Shown one piece after another: positions 53,235-62,338 of a stretch of 64,000 bases of DNA. Below the pieces are notes generated by a model. The model ran no database searches. It saw nothing but the letters and a program-made list of their open reading frames with translations, and was not told the DNA's origin. Made by a program: the position numbers and the translations under genes. The stretch is from NCBI RefSeq assembly GCF_022414535.1, contig NZ_JADWYM010000021.1:57761-121760 (forward strand), read 5' to 3'. The first letter of the stretch is position 1; every line of letters begins with the position of its first letter. The DNA is from Streptomyces sp. MUM 2J. Its GTDB lineage: Bacteria > Actinomycetota > Actinomycetes > Streptomycetales > Streptomycetaceae.

Positions 53235-55373
53235 TCACCACTCCGCCGGGTTCCGTCCGTCGACGGCGAAGACGGTCCCGTCGGGGGCGGGGGCGAAGAC
53301 GTGCGAGCCGACGATCAACGGTTCGGGCAGGGCGGCCGGCACCCGCTCCGCGTCCGCTCCGAGGCGTGCCCGGGTCTGCCCGACGAGCTCGCCCGACCGG
53401 GCGGCGAAGGCCAGCAGCCGGCCGTCGGCGGCCGAGACCAGGACGAGGTTGCCGTCGGAGACCGGAGCGGACCCCCGGCCGAGGGAGGTCTCCACATGCC
53501 ACCGCCGCTTGCTGCCGTCCATGTCGACGGCCTCCAGGGAGCCGCCGGCGGCCAGCAGATAGACCGTGTCGCCGTGCACGGTGGCGTGCGCGCTCTGATG
53601 CCGGACCGGCAGCGGCACGGTCCGGGTCGCCCCGGACGCGGGTGTGTAGCGGACCACCGCCTGCGTGTCCGCGTACACCGCGTCGACCGACAGGAAGAAC
53701 ACGGACCCGTGCGCACTGCCGACGATCCGGAGCGTGCCGTCCAACCGGGCCTTCCACCGCACGTCTCCCGTGGCCGGGTCGACCGCGGTCACCTCGGTGC
53801 TCGACCCGTCGGCCGAGGGAGTCGTCAGATAGGCGGAGGAATCACCGGGGAACGACGAGAACGACGCCGGGACGGCCTCCGGGAACGGCCGCTGCCACTT
53901 CGTCTCGCCGGTCGCCGCGTCCACACCCCGGACCGCTCCGTCCGTCCCGGTCAGCAGCAGCATGCCCGCGACCTGCCCGATCCCGCTGTACGCGGGCACG
54001 TCCCACTCCCTGCGCACTCCGCCCGAGGCCGGGTCCAGCGCCTCCAGCCGGCTGCCGTGGTCGGTCAGCGGCTGGACGAGCCCGCCCGCCACGACCGGTG
54101 CGGTGCTCCAGTAGGTCGTTCCGGAACGGTGCCGCCACAGCACCCGCCCGTCGGACGGGTCGAGGCCGAGCACGTGACCGGGGGTGACGCAGAGCAGGGC
54201 GCCCGCACCGTACGAGCACCGGGGCATGCCCCCGCCCTCGGCGAGCGACGGGGACGTCCACGACGTGACCTCCGCCGAGGCCGCGTGGGTCGCCCTCGCA
54301 CGGGGCGGCTCGGCGCGCCCCGGCGCCAGCGACCGGACGGAGCCGAACACGCCGCCGGCCACGAGGAGGAGGGCACCCGCGGTGAGCAGCACCCTGCGCC
54401 GGGCACGAGCCGCGGCGGGCCGCGCCGGCCCCGGCACCTCGGGGCCCGACCCGGACGGCGACCCGGAAGGCGGCTCGGCTGGCGGCTCGGACGGCTGCTC
54501 GCCACCGGTCCGTTGCTCCGGTATGAACGCCTGGGTGTCGTACGAGGCCGCCACCGACCGCAGGTCCCGCATCAGCTCGTCCGGAGTCGGGCGGTCCTCG
54601 GGGGCCTTCGCCAGACAGCGCAGGATCAGCGGAGCGAGGTTTTCGGGCACGCCGGTCAGGTCCGGTTCGTCGTGGACGACCTGGTAGGCCACGATGTAGG
54701 GGCTGTCCGAGTCGAACGGCCCGCGCCCGGTCGCCGCGTGCACCAACACCGATCCGAGCGCGAAGACGTCCGCGGCCGGTCCGACCTCCCGGGGCCGGCG
54801 GAACTGCTCGGGCGCCATGAACGGCGGGGTACCGATCAACTTACCGGTCTCGGTGCGCAGTTCGCTGTCCGCTGGCCGAGAAATGCCGAAGTCGATGACT
54901 TTCGGCCCGTCCTCGGCCAGCAGCACGTTGCTCGGTTTGAGGTCCCGGTGCACGACCCCGACGCGGTGGATGTCACGCAGCGCCTCCGCGAGTCCGGCCA
55001 TCAGCCGGCGCAACCGATCGGGCGTCATCGGGCCGTTCCGCTTCACCTGTTCGGAGAGCGTCGGACCCGGAATGAACAGTGTGGCCATCCAGGGCCGCCC
55101 GGTCTCCGGGTCGGCGTCCACGACCGGCGCGGTGAACGCGCCGCTCACCCTCCGCGCGGCGGCCACCTCCTGCCGGAAACGGCCCCTGAACTCGGGATCC
55201 CTCGCGAACTCGGCGTGCACGACCTTCACCGCGAGCTTCATGCCCGAGGTGCTCCTGGCCAGGTGTACGACGCCCATGCCGCCCGAGCCGAGACATGACT
55301 CAAGACGGTAGTGACCGGCGTACTCGGGAAGTTCCGCTTCCGCGCCCGCTCCGATGTTCCGCTGTGGCGCCAT
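53235..55373 (-). CDS. Transmembrane Ser/Thr protein kinase with PQQ-type beta-propeller
   Basis: A 712-residue Hanks-type kinase. The catalytic domain (about 22-275) has the Gly loop LGSGGMGVV, Lys50, HRDLKPSN (142-149), DFG (161-163) and APE (187-189), so it should be active. A Pro/Ser/Glu linker leads to a membrane helix (about 327-345), and the outer part (about 375-710) has repeated WxxxxDG/AxDAATGxxxW units of a PQQ-like propeller. This replaces the PASTA domains of PknB. ATG 55373 is preferred to 55409 because GGGGGGTGG precedes it. The outer propeller is presumably the ligand sensor. Confidence 0.92.
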   Translation of the reverse strand: MAPQRNIGAGAEAELPEYAGHYRLESCLGSGGMGVVHLARSTSGMKLAVKVVHAEFARDPEFRGRFRQEVAAARRVSGAFTAPVVDADPETGRPWMATLFIPGPTLSEQVKRNGPMTPDRLRRLMAGLAEALRDIHRVGVVHRDLKPSNVLLAEDGPKVIDFGISRPADSELRTETGKLIGTPPFMAPEQFRRPREVGPAADVFALGSVLVHAATGRGPFDSDSPYIVAYQVVHDEPDLTGVPENLAPLILRCLAKAPEDRPTPDELMRDLRSVAASYDTQAFIPEQRTGGEQPSEPPAEPPSGSPSGSGPEVPGPARPAAARARRRVLLTAGALLLVAGGVFGSVRSLAPGRAEPPRARATHAASAEVTSWTSPSLAEGGGMPRCSYGAGALLCVTPGHVLGLDPSDGRVLWRHRSGTTYWSTAPVVAGGLVQPLTDHGSRLEALDPASGGVRREWDVPAYSGIGQVAGMLLLTGTDGAVRGVDAATGETKWQRPFPEAVPASFSSFPGDSSAYLTTPSADGSSTEVTAVDPATGDVRWKARLDGTLRIVGSAHGSVFFLSVDAVYADTQAVVRYTPASGATRTVPLPVRHQSAHATVHGDTVYLLAAGGSLEAVDMDGSKRRWHVETSLGRGSAPVSDGNLVLVSAADGRLLAFAARSGELVGQTRARLGADAERVPAALPEPLIVGSHVFAPAPDGTVFAVDGRNPAEW

Positions 55374-55556
55374 GGGACCACCCCCCGTGCTGTTCGCCCC
55401 CGCGCGCAACGCTCGGAGCCTAGTCGATGAGTCGTACGGGACCGAGGCGGCTTGCTAGTGTCCGTGTGCGAGTCACGGACAGGTGTTTCATGGCGAGATT
55501 CAGGGGTATCAACCTGGCCCCATGGCAGCCATGGGGTCCGACGGGGGGAGTCACTC

Positions 55557-55871
55557 ATGTCTGTCGAGCGTGTCGAACGGTCCGGAACCGACGCCGCCGG
55601 GGCGACCATGGCGACGGCGTCCCTGCGCTACTACTCGATCGCTCCGGGAGTCCGGCTCAACGTGCGCAGTGGCCCCGGCACCGGCTACAGCATCGTCCGC
55701 GTGCTGCCCGCGGGCAGCAGGGTCCCCCTCTTCTGTCAGACCCGGGGCACGACGGTGACCGGCTTCTACGGCACGACGAACATCTGGGACTGCATCGGCG
55801 ACAGCGAGTTCGTCTCGGACGCGTACGTCTACACCGGCAGCGACGGCTATGCGGCCCCACGCTGTTCCTGA
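55557..55871 (+). CDS. Small SH3-domain protein
   Basis: A 104-residue protein whose residues 28-95 match a bacterial SH3 domain: GVRLNVRSGPGTGYSIVRVLPAGSRVPLFCQ (quoted in part), then NIWDCIGDSEFVSDAYVYTG. Such domains usually bind cell-wall peptides, yet no signal peptide or membrane segment is visible from the ATG at 55557, which has a GGGGGGAG site. The three cysteines (FCQT, WDCIG and APRCS) could pair if the protein is outside. It is divergent from the PQQ kinase; a functional link is only suggested by position. Confidence 0.78.
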   Translation: MSVERVERSGTDAAGATMATASLRYYSIAPGVRLNVRSGPGTGYSIVRVLPAGSRVPLFCQTRGTTVTGFYGTTNIWDCIGDSEFVSDAYVYTGSDGYAAPRCS

Positions 55872-56031
55872 CCCACCGCATCCGACCCGCCGCACGGCCC
55901 GTCCGGGCACGGTGGGCGACGCCTGCGGCGGACCCCGAACCGGTGCCCACCGGAAGGGCTCGCCCGTCCGTCCCAAGGGCCCGTGGCGGCCCACCGGTGG
56001 AGCCCGCCCGCCGCGGCGCCATAATCGTTCT

Positions 56032-56559
56032 GTGAGCAGCGACGACAACGGCACCCCGGACACACCCGCGGGCTCCGGCCCCGGCGGGGCCGCCCCGAGC
56101 GGGCCCCGGCCCGAACCCCTGCGGTTCTTCGGCACCACCTGGGTCGACCACGGCGATGGCTACACGGCCCGCCGGATCGGCGTGGCCGTCGGCTCGCTCG
56201 CCCTGGCCGCCGCCTCCTGCGTGGTGTTCAGCCTCGCCTACGACGGCATCCGGATCGCCGACACCGGCGGCTTCGTCAACGTGCTGGTCGTCGCCATGTT
56301 CGCGATCTGCAGCGTGCTCGCCTTCCGGCACACCTGGGACGGCTTCGCCCGGCGCCCGGACGCCGAACGGCACGCCAACCTGCGCGGCCTGCTGGCCATC
56401 GGCTTCGTAGGGTCGCTGCTCGCCTACTTCTTCCGCGCCTTGACCGAGGCACCCGGCGAGAGACTGCACCGCCAGGAGTACGAGGCGGCCGTCGAGCAGT
56501 ACGGCAGGCGTACGGCCCGCCGCACGGGGAACCCCTCGAAGAAGCGCCGCGAGCGCTAG
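56032..56559 (+). CDS. Conserved membrane protein of unknown function
   Basis: A 175-residue protein with a Gly/Pro-rich start, a short conserved segment (PLRFFGTTWVDHGDGYTARR), three membrane helices (about 47-66, 78-97 and 119-137) and a basic C-terminal tail ending KKRRER. I do not recognise a characterised family. CATAAT (56020-56025) stands six bases before the GTG at 56032, an ideal leaderless arrangement. It is followed by the methyltransferase after 69 bases. Confidence 0.75.
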   Translation: MSSDDNGTPDTPAGSGPGGAAPSGPRPEPLRFFGTTWVDHGDGYTARRIGVAVGSLALAAASCVVFSLAYDGIRIADTGGFVNVLVVAMFAICSVLAFRHTWDGFARRPDAERHANLRGLLAIGFVGSLLAYFFRALTEAPGERLHRQEYEAAVEQYGRRTARRTGNPSKKRRER

Positions 56560-56628
56560 CGGCAGGCGCCCCCCGTTCTTGCCGAAAAGCGGCTGCCCCC
56601 TGCGAAAACGCCCGGCCATCATGGCCGT

Positions 56629-57402
56629 ATGACGCTTGCGCCGCCTTCTCACACCGCACGCGCACACTCCTTCAACACCGCCGCGGCCCAGTACGCCGCC
56701 AACCGCCCCTCCTATCCGCCCGCCCTCCTCGACACGATCGAGGACCTGGCCGGCCGGCCCCTCGCCGGGGCGAGGGTCGCGGACGTCGGCGCCGGTACCG
56801 GCATCTCGACGGCCCTGCTGCGGGACCGGGGTGCCCGGGTCGTCGCCGTGGAGCCGGGCGCGGGCATGGCCGTGCAGTTCCGCCGGGTCCTGCCCGGCGT
56901 CCCCGTCGTCCGGGGGGACGGAACCGCCCTGCCCCTCGCCACCGCCTGCGCCGACCTCCTCACCTACGCCCAGTCCTGGCACTGGGTCGACCCGGCGCGT
57001 GCCGTTCCGGAGGCGGTGCGCGTGCTGCGTCCCGGTGGGGCGCTCGCACTGTGGTGGAACACCAGCGCCCTCGACGTGCCGTGGATCGACGAGCAGCAGC
57101 AGCGGATCCGCCGCCACTTCGGCGTCGACGCCGCCGGCTGGAAGAAGACCGGGAGCGACACCCGCGTGGCCGACCCCTCCGGCCGCCTCGACTTCTCGCA
57201 CCGCCGGGTCCGCTGGAGCCGCCGCGTCACCGTCGACACGCACCTGGCCAACATCGGCAGCCACTCCGTCTTCCTCGTCCACGGCGGGGAGCGCAGCCGT
57301 CCCTTCCTCGCCGAGGAGCGCGCCCATGTCCTCGACGTCTTCCCCGGCGGCGTCGTCGAGGAGGTCTACGACGTGGAACTGCTGATCGCCACGATCCCCT
57401 GA
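56629..57402 (+). CDS. SAM-dependent methyltransferase, class I
   Basis: A 257-residue methyltransferase. Motif I is VADVGAGTGIST (49-60), motif II ends VVAVEPGAGM, and the LPLATACADLLTYAQSWHWVD segment is typical of the type 11 small-molecule methyltransferases. It begins with the NTAAAQYAANRPSYP signature of the subgroup near UbiE/trans-aconitate enzymes. The substrate is unknown. The ATG lies six bases after CATCAT and there is no clear ribosome site. Confidence 0.85.
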   Translation: MTLAPPSHTARAHSFNTAAAQYAANRPSYPPALLDTIEDLAGRPLAGARVADVGAGTGISTALLRDRGARVVAVEPGAGMAVQFRRVLPGVPVVRGDGTALPLATACADLLTYAQSWHWVDPARAVPEAVRVLRPGGALALWWNTSALDVPWIDEQQQRIRRHFGVDAAGWKKTGSDTRVADPSGRLDFSHRRVRWSRRVTVDTHLANIGSHSVFLVHGGERSRPFLAEERAHVLDVFPGGVVEEVYDVELLIATIP

Positions 57403-58049
57403 CCCCGTCCCGCCCACCCCGGGCCCCCACCGGCGCCGCAGGCCCGGCGCCCCCGGGCACCCACCCGTCGGTCCAGCCAACCCGCGCGCCTCCCCGCACG
57501 CCCCCTTTCGGCTCCCGTCCGGCTCCCGTCCGGCTGCCGTCTCGCGGACACCCAGCCGACGGCCCGCCCCGCCTGCTCCGGGTGCTGTTGTTCCCCGCAG
57601 CGTCCGGGATCTTTCGGCGCCCCGCCCGCTGCCGCGTGACCCTGCCCCGTGTGGCACCGCACGCCCTCCGCGGGGTCCGCCCGGCCCTGCCGGTTCCCGA
57701 TGGCCACGCCGGTCTTCTCCCGGCGTGCAAGGCCCTGGCCCCCGGAGCGACCCCGCCAGGGCACCGGCCTCTGCGAGGCCCGGCGCACGCCTACCCCGCT
57801 CCCGCGCCCGTGTGTCCTCCCGCGCTCCTCCCCGCGCTTCCTCCCGCACCTCTGCCACCGCCCAGCTCTTCCGCACCCCCGCCGCGTACCTCGGTGGCGG
57901 CACGCCCGCTGACGGCGGACCGCACGCAGCCCGGTGGCCGTGGCACCCGCGACTTCCGCACCACCGTGCGAGCCGCGTCCTCGGAGCGCCGCGCCCGCCT
58001 GCCCGCCCCGGGCGATGGCCCCGCCACCGGGTCCTTACGTGCAACCCCC
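57403..58049. other. Long C-rich stretch without a supportable gene
   Basis: Some 650 bases separate the methyltransferase from the ABC transporter promoter. The plus strand is strikingly C-rich with few purine runs, and several frames stay open only because of this composition. An 11-bp unit GGCTCCCGTCC is repeated at 57510-57520 and 57521-57531, with a degenerate third copy at 57532. No conserved protein feature was seen. Confidence 0.55.
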
Positions 58050-58078
58050 TTGACCGTGCCGGGGCACGGGAGCATTAT
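58050..58078 (+). promoter_or_regulatory. Strong sigma-70-type promoter of the ABC exporter operon
   Basis: TTGACC (58050-58055), a 17-base spacer and CATTAT (58073-58078) form a near-consensus vegetative promoter. The -10 ends seven bases before the ATG at 58086, so the mRNA should be leaderless. Confidence 0.75.
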
Positions 58079-58085
58079 TCAGCAC

Positions 58086-58922
58086 ATGATGAATTATGCG
58101 CCCGGCCCGTCGGGCGGTCCGACGGGCGGTCTCTCGGGCGACCGCCCCGATGTGCCCGACACCCCTGCCGTCCGTGCCGCCGGCCTCACCGTCGTCCGCG
58201 GTCCCCGCACCGTCCTGCGGGGGCTCGACTTCACGGTCCCGCGCGGCCAGATCACCGGCCTGCTCGGGCCGTCCGGCTGCGGCAAGTCGACGTTGATGCG
58301 CTCGATCGTCGGCACCCAGGCGAAGGTCACCGGCACCCTCGACGTCCTCGGCCGGCCCGCCGGCCACCCCGACCTGCGCACCCGGATCGGCTACGTCACC
58401 CAGGCGCCCTCCGTCTACGACGACCTGACGGTCCGCCAGAACCTGGACTACTTCGCGGCGATCCTCCGCCCCGGCCGCGCCGTCGCCGGCCGGCGACGGG
58501 AAGAGGTCACCCGGGCGATCGCCGACGTCGACCTCGCCAGCCACGCCGACGCCCTCGCCGGAAACCTCTCCGGAGGCCAGCGCAGCCGTGTCTCCCTCGC
58601 GGTCGCCCTGCTCGGCGCCCCCGAACTCCTCGTCCTCGACGAACCGACCGTCGGCCTCGACCCGGTACTCCGCCGCGATCTGTGGAGCCTCTTCCACGAC
58701 ATCGCCGACCGGCGCGGCGCCACCCTGCTGATCTCCTCGCACGTCATGGACGAGGCCGAACGCTGCCACCGCCTGCTGCTCATGCGCGAGGGCGAGATCC
58801 TCGCCGACGACACGCCCGACGCCCTGCGCACCCGCACCCACTCCGACACCGTCGAAGCGGCCTTCCTCCACCTGGTCGACGAGGCGATCGCGGCCGGCCG
58901 CGCAAAGGAGACGACCCGATGA
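58086..58922 (+). CDS. ABC exporter ATP-binding protein
   Basis: A 278-residue ATPase subunit of the DrrA type. It has Walker A GPSGCGKST (61-69), Q-loop YVTQAPSVYDDLTVRQNL, signature LSGGQ (161-165), Walker B LLVLDEPT, and the H-loop SSHVMDE. The first 28 residues are a Gly/Pro-rich addition. Two ATGs are adjacent at 58086 and 58089. It overlaps the permease gene (ATGA), forming a two-gene exporter operon. The cargo is unknown. Confidence 0.92.
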   Translation: MMNYAPGPSGGPTGGLSGDRPDVPDTPAVRAAGLTVVRGPRTVLRGLDFTVPRGQITGLLGPSGCGKSTLMRSIVGTQAKVTGTLDVLGRPAGHPDLRTRIGYVTQAPSVYDDLTVRQNLDYFAAILRPGRAVAGRRREEVTRAIADVDLASHADALAGNLSGGQRSRVSLAVALLGAPELLVLDEPTVGLDPVLRRDLWSLFHDIADRRGATLLISSHVMDEAERCHRLLLMREGEILADDTPDALRTRTHSDTVEAAFLHLVDEAIAAGRAKETTR

Positions 58923-59704
58923 GCACCACCACGAAGGAGACCGCGGCACCCGCACCCGCCCGGTCCCTGAGCGTCCCGCGCACCCTCGCCACCGCGGCCC
59001 GCGTCCTGCGCCAGCTCCGCCACGACCCCCGCACCATCGCGCTGCTGATGCTCGTCCCCTGCCTGATGCTCTTCCTGCTGCGCTACGTCTTCGACGGCAG
59101 CCCGCGCACCTTCGACAACATCGGCGCATCCCTCCTCGGGATCTTCCCGCTGATCACGATGTTCCTCGTCACCTCCATCGCCACTCTGCGCGAACGCACC
59201 TCCGGCACCCTCGAACGCCTCCTCGCCATGCCCCTGGGCAAGGGCGACCTCATCGCCGGCTACGCCCTCGCCTTCGGCACCCTCGCGATCATCCAGTCCG
59301 CCCTGGCGACCGGCCTCGCCCTGTGGTTCCTCGGCCTCGACGTCATCGGCTCGCCCTGGCTGCTGCTCCTCGTCGCCCTGCTCGACGCCCTGCTCGGCAC
59401 GGCTCTCGGACTGTTCGTCTCGGCCTTCGCCGCCTCGGAGTTCCAGGCGGTCCAGTTCATGCCGGCGGTGATCTTCCCCCAGCTCCTGCTCTGCGGCCTG
59501 TTCACCCCCCGCGACAACATGCACCCCGCCCTGAAGGCCGTCTCGGACGTCCTGCCGATGTCCTACGCCGTCGACGGCATGAACGAGGTCCTCAAGCACA
59601 CCGACATGACGGCCACCTTCGTCCGCGACGTCCTGATCGTGGCGGGCTGCGCCCTCCTCGTGCTGTTCCTCGGCGCGGCCACCCTCCGCCGCAGGACCAC
59701 CTGA
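58919..59704 (+). CDS. ABC exporter permease (ABC-2 family)
   Basis: A 261-residue membrane subunit with six segments: about 40-58, 70-90, 112-135, 143-165, 172-190 and 230-253. Family landmarks are the segments LRERTSGTLERLLAMPL and PLSYAVDGM-like LPMSYAVDGMNEVL of DrrB-type permeases. It is coupled to the ATPase gene by a four-base overlap. Together they probably export a lipid, drug or other hydrophobic compound. Confidence 0.91.
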   Translation: MSTTTKETAAPAPARSLSVPRTLATAARVLRQLRHDPRTIALLMLVPCLMLFLLRYVFDGSPRTFDNIGASLLGIFPLITMFLVTSIATLRERTSGTLERLLAMPLGKGDLIAGYALAFGTLAIIQSALATGLALWFLGLDVIGSPWLLLLVALLDALLGTALGLFVSAFAASEFQAVQFMPAVIFPQLLLCGLFTPRDNMHPALKAVSDVLPMSYAVDGMNEVLKHTDMTATFVRDVLIVAGCALLVLFLGAATLRRRTT

Positions 59705-59815
59705 CGGACCGGTGCCCCGCCGGACGTCCCGCCTGCCGGACAGACACCCCCCACCCCGCGCCCCGGTGCGACGATGGACTCCGGACGACGCACACCCCGG
59801 AGGGCACCCTCAGCC

Positions 59816-60628
59816 ATGACGCAGAAAGTCGCAGTCCTCGGCACCGGCAAGATCGGCGAAGCCCTGCTCAGCGGAATGATCCGAGGCGGCTGGTCCCCCG
59901 CCGACCTCCTGGTCACGGCCCGCCGCCAGGAGCGGGCCGACGAACTCCGCACCCGCTACGGAGTCACCCCGGTGACCAACGCCGAGGCCGCGAAGACCGC
60001 CGACACCCTGATCCTCACGGTCAAGCCGCAGGACATGGGCACCCTCCTCGACGAACTCGCCCCGCACGTCCCCGCCGACCGCCTGGTCATCAGCGGGGCG
60101 GCGGGCATCCCCACCTCCTTCGTCGAGGAACGCCTCGCCGCGGACACCCCCGTCGTCCGTGTCATGACGAACACCCCCGCCCTCGTCGACGAGGCCATGT
60201 CCGTCATCTCGGGCGGCAGCCACGCCACCGCCGACCACCTCGCCCACGCCGAGGAGATCTTCGGCGCGGTCGGCAAGACCCTGCGGGTGCCCGAGTCCCA
60301 GCAGGACGCCTGCACGGCCCTGTCCGGTTCCGGTCCGGCCTACTTCTTCTACCTGGTCGAAGCCATGACCGACGCCGGCATCCTGCTCGGTCTGCCCCGC
60401 GACAAGGCGCACGACCTCATCGTCCAGTCCGCCATCGGCGCCGCCACCATGCTCCGGGACAGCGGCGAACACCCCGTCAAACTCCGCGAGAACGTCACCT
60501 CTCCCGCCGGCACCACCATCAACGCCATCCGCGAGCTGGAGAACCACGGCGTACGAGCCGCCCTCATCGCCGCTCTCGAAGCCGCCCGCGACCGCAGCCG
60601 CGAACTGGCCACCGGCACAAAGGACTGA
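59816..60628 (+). CDS. proC: Pyrroline-5-carboxylate reductase ProC
   Basis: Last step of proline synthesis, reducing pyrroline-5-carboxylate with NAD(P)H. The 270-residue enzyme has the Rossmann motif VLGTGKIGEALLSGM (7-21), the VKPQDM segment, RVMTNTPALV, and the signature CTALSGSGPAYFFYLVEAM followed by LRENVTSPAGTT. The ATG at 59816 has a CGGAGGG site. It lies 111 bases after the ABC permease and ends 16 bases from the convergent cysteine hydrolase gene. Confidence 0.95.
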   Translation: MTQKVAVLGTGKIGEALLSGMIRGGWSPADLLVTARRQERADELRTRYGVTPVTNAEAAKTADTLILTVKPQDMGTLLDELAPHVPADRLVISGAAGIPTSFVEERLAADTPVVRVMTNTPALVDEAMSVISGGSHATADHLAHAEEIFGAVGKTLRVPESQQDACTALSGSGPAYFFYLVEAMTDAGILLGLPRDKAHDLIVQSAIGAATMLRDSGEHPVKLRENVTSPAGTTINAIRELENHGVRAALIAALEAARDRSRELATGTKD

Positions 60629-60644
60629 CACCCGCCGGGGGCGG

Positions 60645-61232
60645 TCAGCTCGCCGCACCCACCACCTCCTCGGTGGTCACCACCCGAGCGAATCCGCCCC
60701 CGTGCAGCGACACCGCCGACGCCCGCGCCAGCTCGTCCGCACTGCGCCGCCAGTCGAACGGCCCCTCCAGGTCGAAGGTGTGCGTGGCGTCGAACGCCAC
60801 CAGCACGTCGTACCCGAGATTCCCGCCCATCCGCGCGGTCGTCTCCACACACATGTTTGTCTGGATGCCGACCAGCACGATCTGCGAGATCCCCGCGGTC
60901 TTCAGCCAGGCATCCAGATCGGGCGTCCCGTAGAAGGCCGAGTTCACCGTCTTCGTGATCAGCAGCTCCGCTCCCGCGCCACCCTTCCCGCGCCGCTGCT
61001 CCACGTACTCCTTGAACGCGTTGCCCCCGTGCCCGGGCCGCAGCGGCGACCGAGGACCGGTGGAGTCGTGCCGGACGAACACGACCGGACGCCCCGTCGC
61101 CTGCCACACGTCGATGACCGAGGCGATGTTGTCGTCCGCCTCCGGGTTGTTCCGCGTCCCCCAGAACCCGGCCTCGTCGAAGCCCTTCTGCACGTCCACG
61201 ACCACCAGCACTGCGTTCTCTGCAATCTCCAT
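60645..61232 (-). CDS. Cysteine hydrolase of the isochorismatase family
   Basis: A 195-residue hydrolase with the conserved triad: Asp13 in VVDVQKGF, Lys94 in LITKTVNSAF and Cys128 in QTNMCVETTAR. The family includes nicotinamidases, N-carbamoylsarcosine amidases and isochorismatases; the substrate cannot be assigned, and the metal-binding residues of nicotinamidase are not evident. It is divergent from the GlxA-type regulator across 74 bases, which suggests it is controlled by that regulator. Confidence 0.87.
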   Translation of the reverse strand: MEIAENAVLVVVDVQKGFDEAGFWGTRNNPEADDNIASVIDVWQATGRPVVFVRHDSTGPRSPLRPGHGGNAFKEYVEQRRGKGGAGAELLITKTVNSAFYGTPDLDAWLKTAGISQIVLVGIQTNMCVETTARMGGNLGYDVLVAFDATHTFDLEGPFDWRRSADELARASAVSLHGGGFARVVTTEEVVGAAS

Positions 61233-61288
61233 GCCCTCGATCCTGCCGCCGGCGGCAGGACCTCCCCAGAGGTACAGAAGACAGCGAT

Positions 61289-61307
61289 CGATGGTTTACT
61301 GCCATCG
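61289..61307. promoter_or_regulatory. Inverted repeat at the GlxA regulator start
   Basis: CGATGG (61289-61294) and CCATCG (61302-61307) flank the 7-base TTTACTG, which may include the -10 of the regulator gene. The repeat abuts the GTG start and sits between the divergent regulator and hydrolase genes, so autoregulation is plausible. Confidence 0.5.
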
Positions 61308-62338
61308 TGACCCGCCCCCGGAACCCACCCTCCCCGTACCGCGTGGCGCTCGTCGCCTTCCCCGGCGTCCGCGCCTTCGACGTCTCCGTCATCACCGAGG
61401 TCTGGGGCACCGACCGCACCGACCGCGGCGCCCCCGCCTTCGAACTGCGCCGAGTCGCCACCGATCGCGCCCCCGTCCCCATGCGCGGCGGCCTCTCCCT
61501 CCTGCCCGACCGCACCCTGGCCTGGCTCGACCGCGCCGATCTCGTCGTCGTCCCCGGCCTCGACGACCACCTCACCCCCGCACCCCCTCCGGTCCTCGAC
61601 GCCCTCCGCCGCACCCATGACCGAGGCGTCACCCTCGCCGCACTGTGCGGCGCCGCCTTCACCCTCGCTCAGGCCGGCCTCCTCGACGGGCGCCGCGCCA
61701 TCACCCACTGGAACCTCGTCGACCTCCTGCGCGAGCACCACCCCCGCGTCACCGTCGTCCCGGACGCCCTGTTCATCGAGGACACCAACATCTGGACCGC
61801 CGCGGGCACGGCCGCCGGCATCGACCTCTGTCTCCACCTCGTCCGCCGGACCCACGGCGCCGAGGCCGCCGCGACCATCGCGCGCTCCATGGTCACCGCC
61901 CCGTTCCGCACCGGCACCCAGGCCCAGTTCGTCGAGCGCCCCACGCCCCGCGCCGACCGCGACGCCGACACCCTCGCGGCCGTCCGCGAACACGCCCTGT
62001 GCCACCTGCACGAGCCCCTCACGGTCGCCGATCTGGCCACCCGCGCGGGCATGTCGGCACGCACGTTCGCACGTCACTTCACCGCGGAGACCGGCACCAC
62101 ACCCCTGCGCTGGCTCCTCGACCAGCGCATCGCCGCAGCACAGAAGCTCCTGGAGCGCACCGACCTGCCCATGCCCGAGGTCGCACGCCGGGCCGGTTTC
62201 GGCAGCGAGGTCACGATGCGCCAGCACTTCGCATCGCGCCTCGCCACCAGCCCCCGCGCCTACCGGGCGGCGTTCAGCACGACATCGTCGCCTCCGGCGA
62301 GCCCGTCACCCGCGGACGTTTCCGCCGGGACCGTATGA
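61307..62338 (+). CDS. GlxA family transcriptional regulator (DJ-1/PfpI plus AraC domains)
   Basis: A 343-residue regulator. The N-terminal DJ-1/PfpI-like domain (about 10-195) has the elbow AALCGAAFTLAQAGLLDGR with Cys in the usual place. The C-terminal AraC domain (about 222-320) has two helix-turn-helix units (LTVADLATRAGMSARTFARHF, and MPEVARRAGFGSEVTMRQHF). The GTG at 61307 has no clear ribosome site. Its last 79 bases overlap the convergent trpS gene. It may control the adjacent cysteine hydrolase. Confidence 0.9.
   Translation: MTRPRNPPSPYRVALVAFPGVRAFDVSVITEVWGTDRTDRGAPAFELRRVATDRAPVPMRGGLSLLPDRTLAWLDRADLVVVPGLDDHLTPAPPPVLDALRRTHDRGVTLAALCGAAFTLAQAGLLDGRRAITHWNLVDLLREHHPRVTVVPDALFIEDTNIWTAAGTAAGIDLCLHLVRRTHGAEAAATIARSMVTAPFRTGTQAQFVERPTPRADRDADTLAAVREHALCHLHEPLTVADLATRAGMSARTFARHFTAETGTTPLRWLLDQRIAAAQKLLERTDLPMPEVARRAGFGSEVTMRQHFASRLATSPRAYRAAFSTTSSPPASPSPADVSAGTV

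Noticed and set aside
57403..58049. Several open frames on both strands between the methyltransferase and ABC genes
   Set aside because: They overlap each other, lack ribosome sites or -10 elements and show only Pro/Arg/Ala-rich low-complexity sequence.
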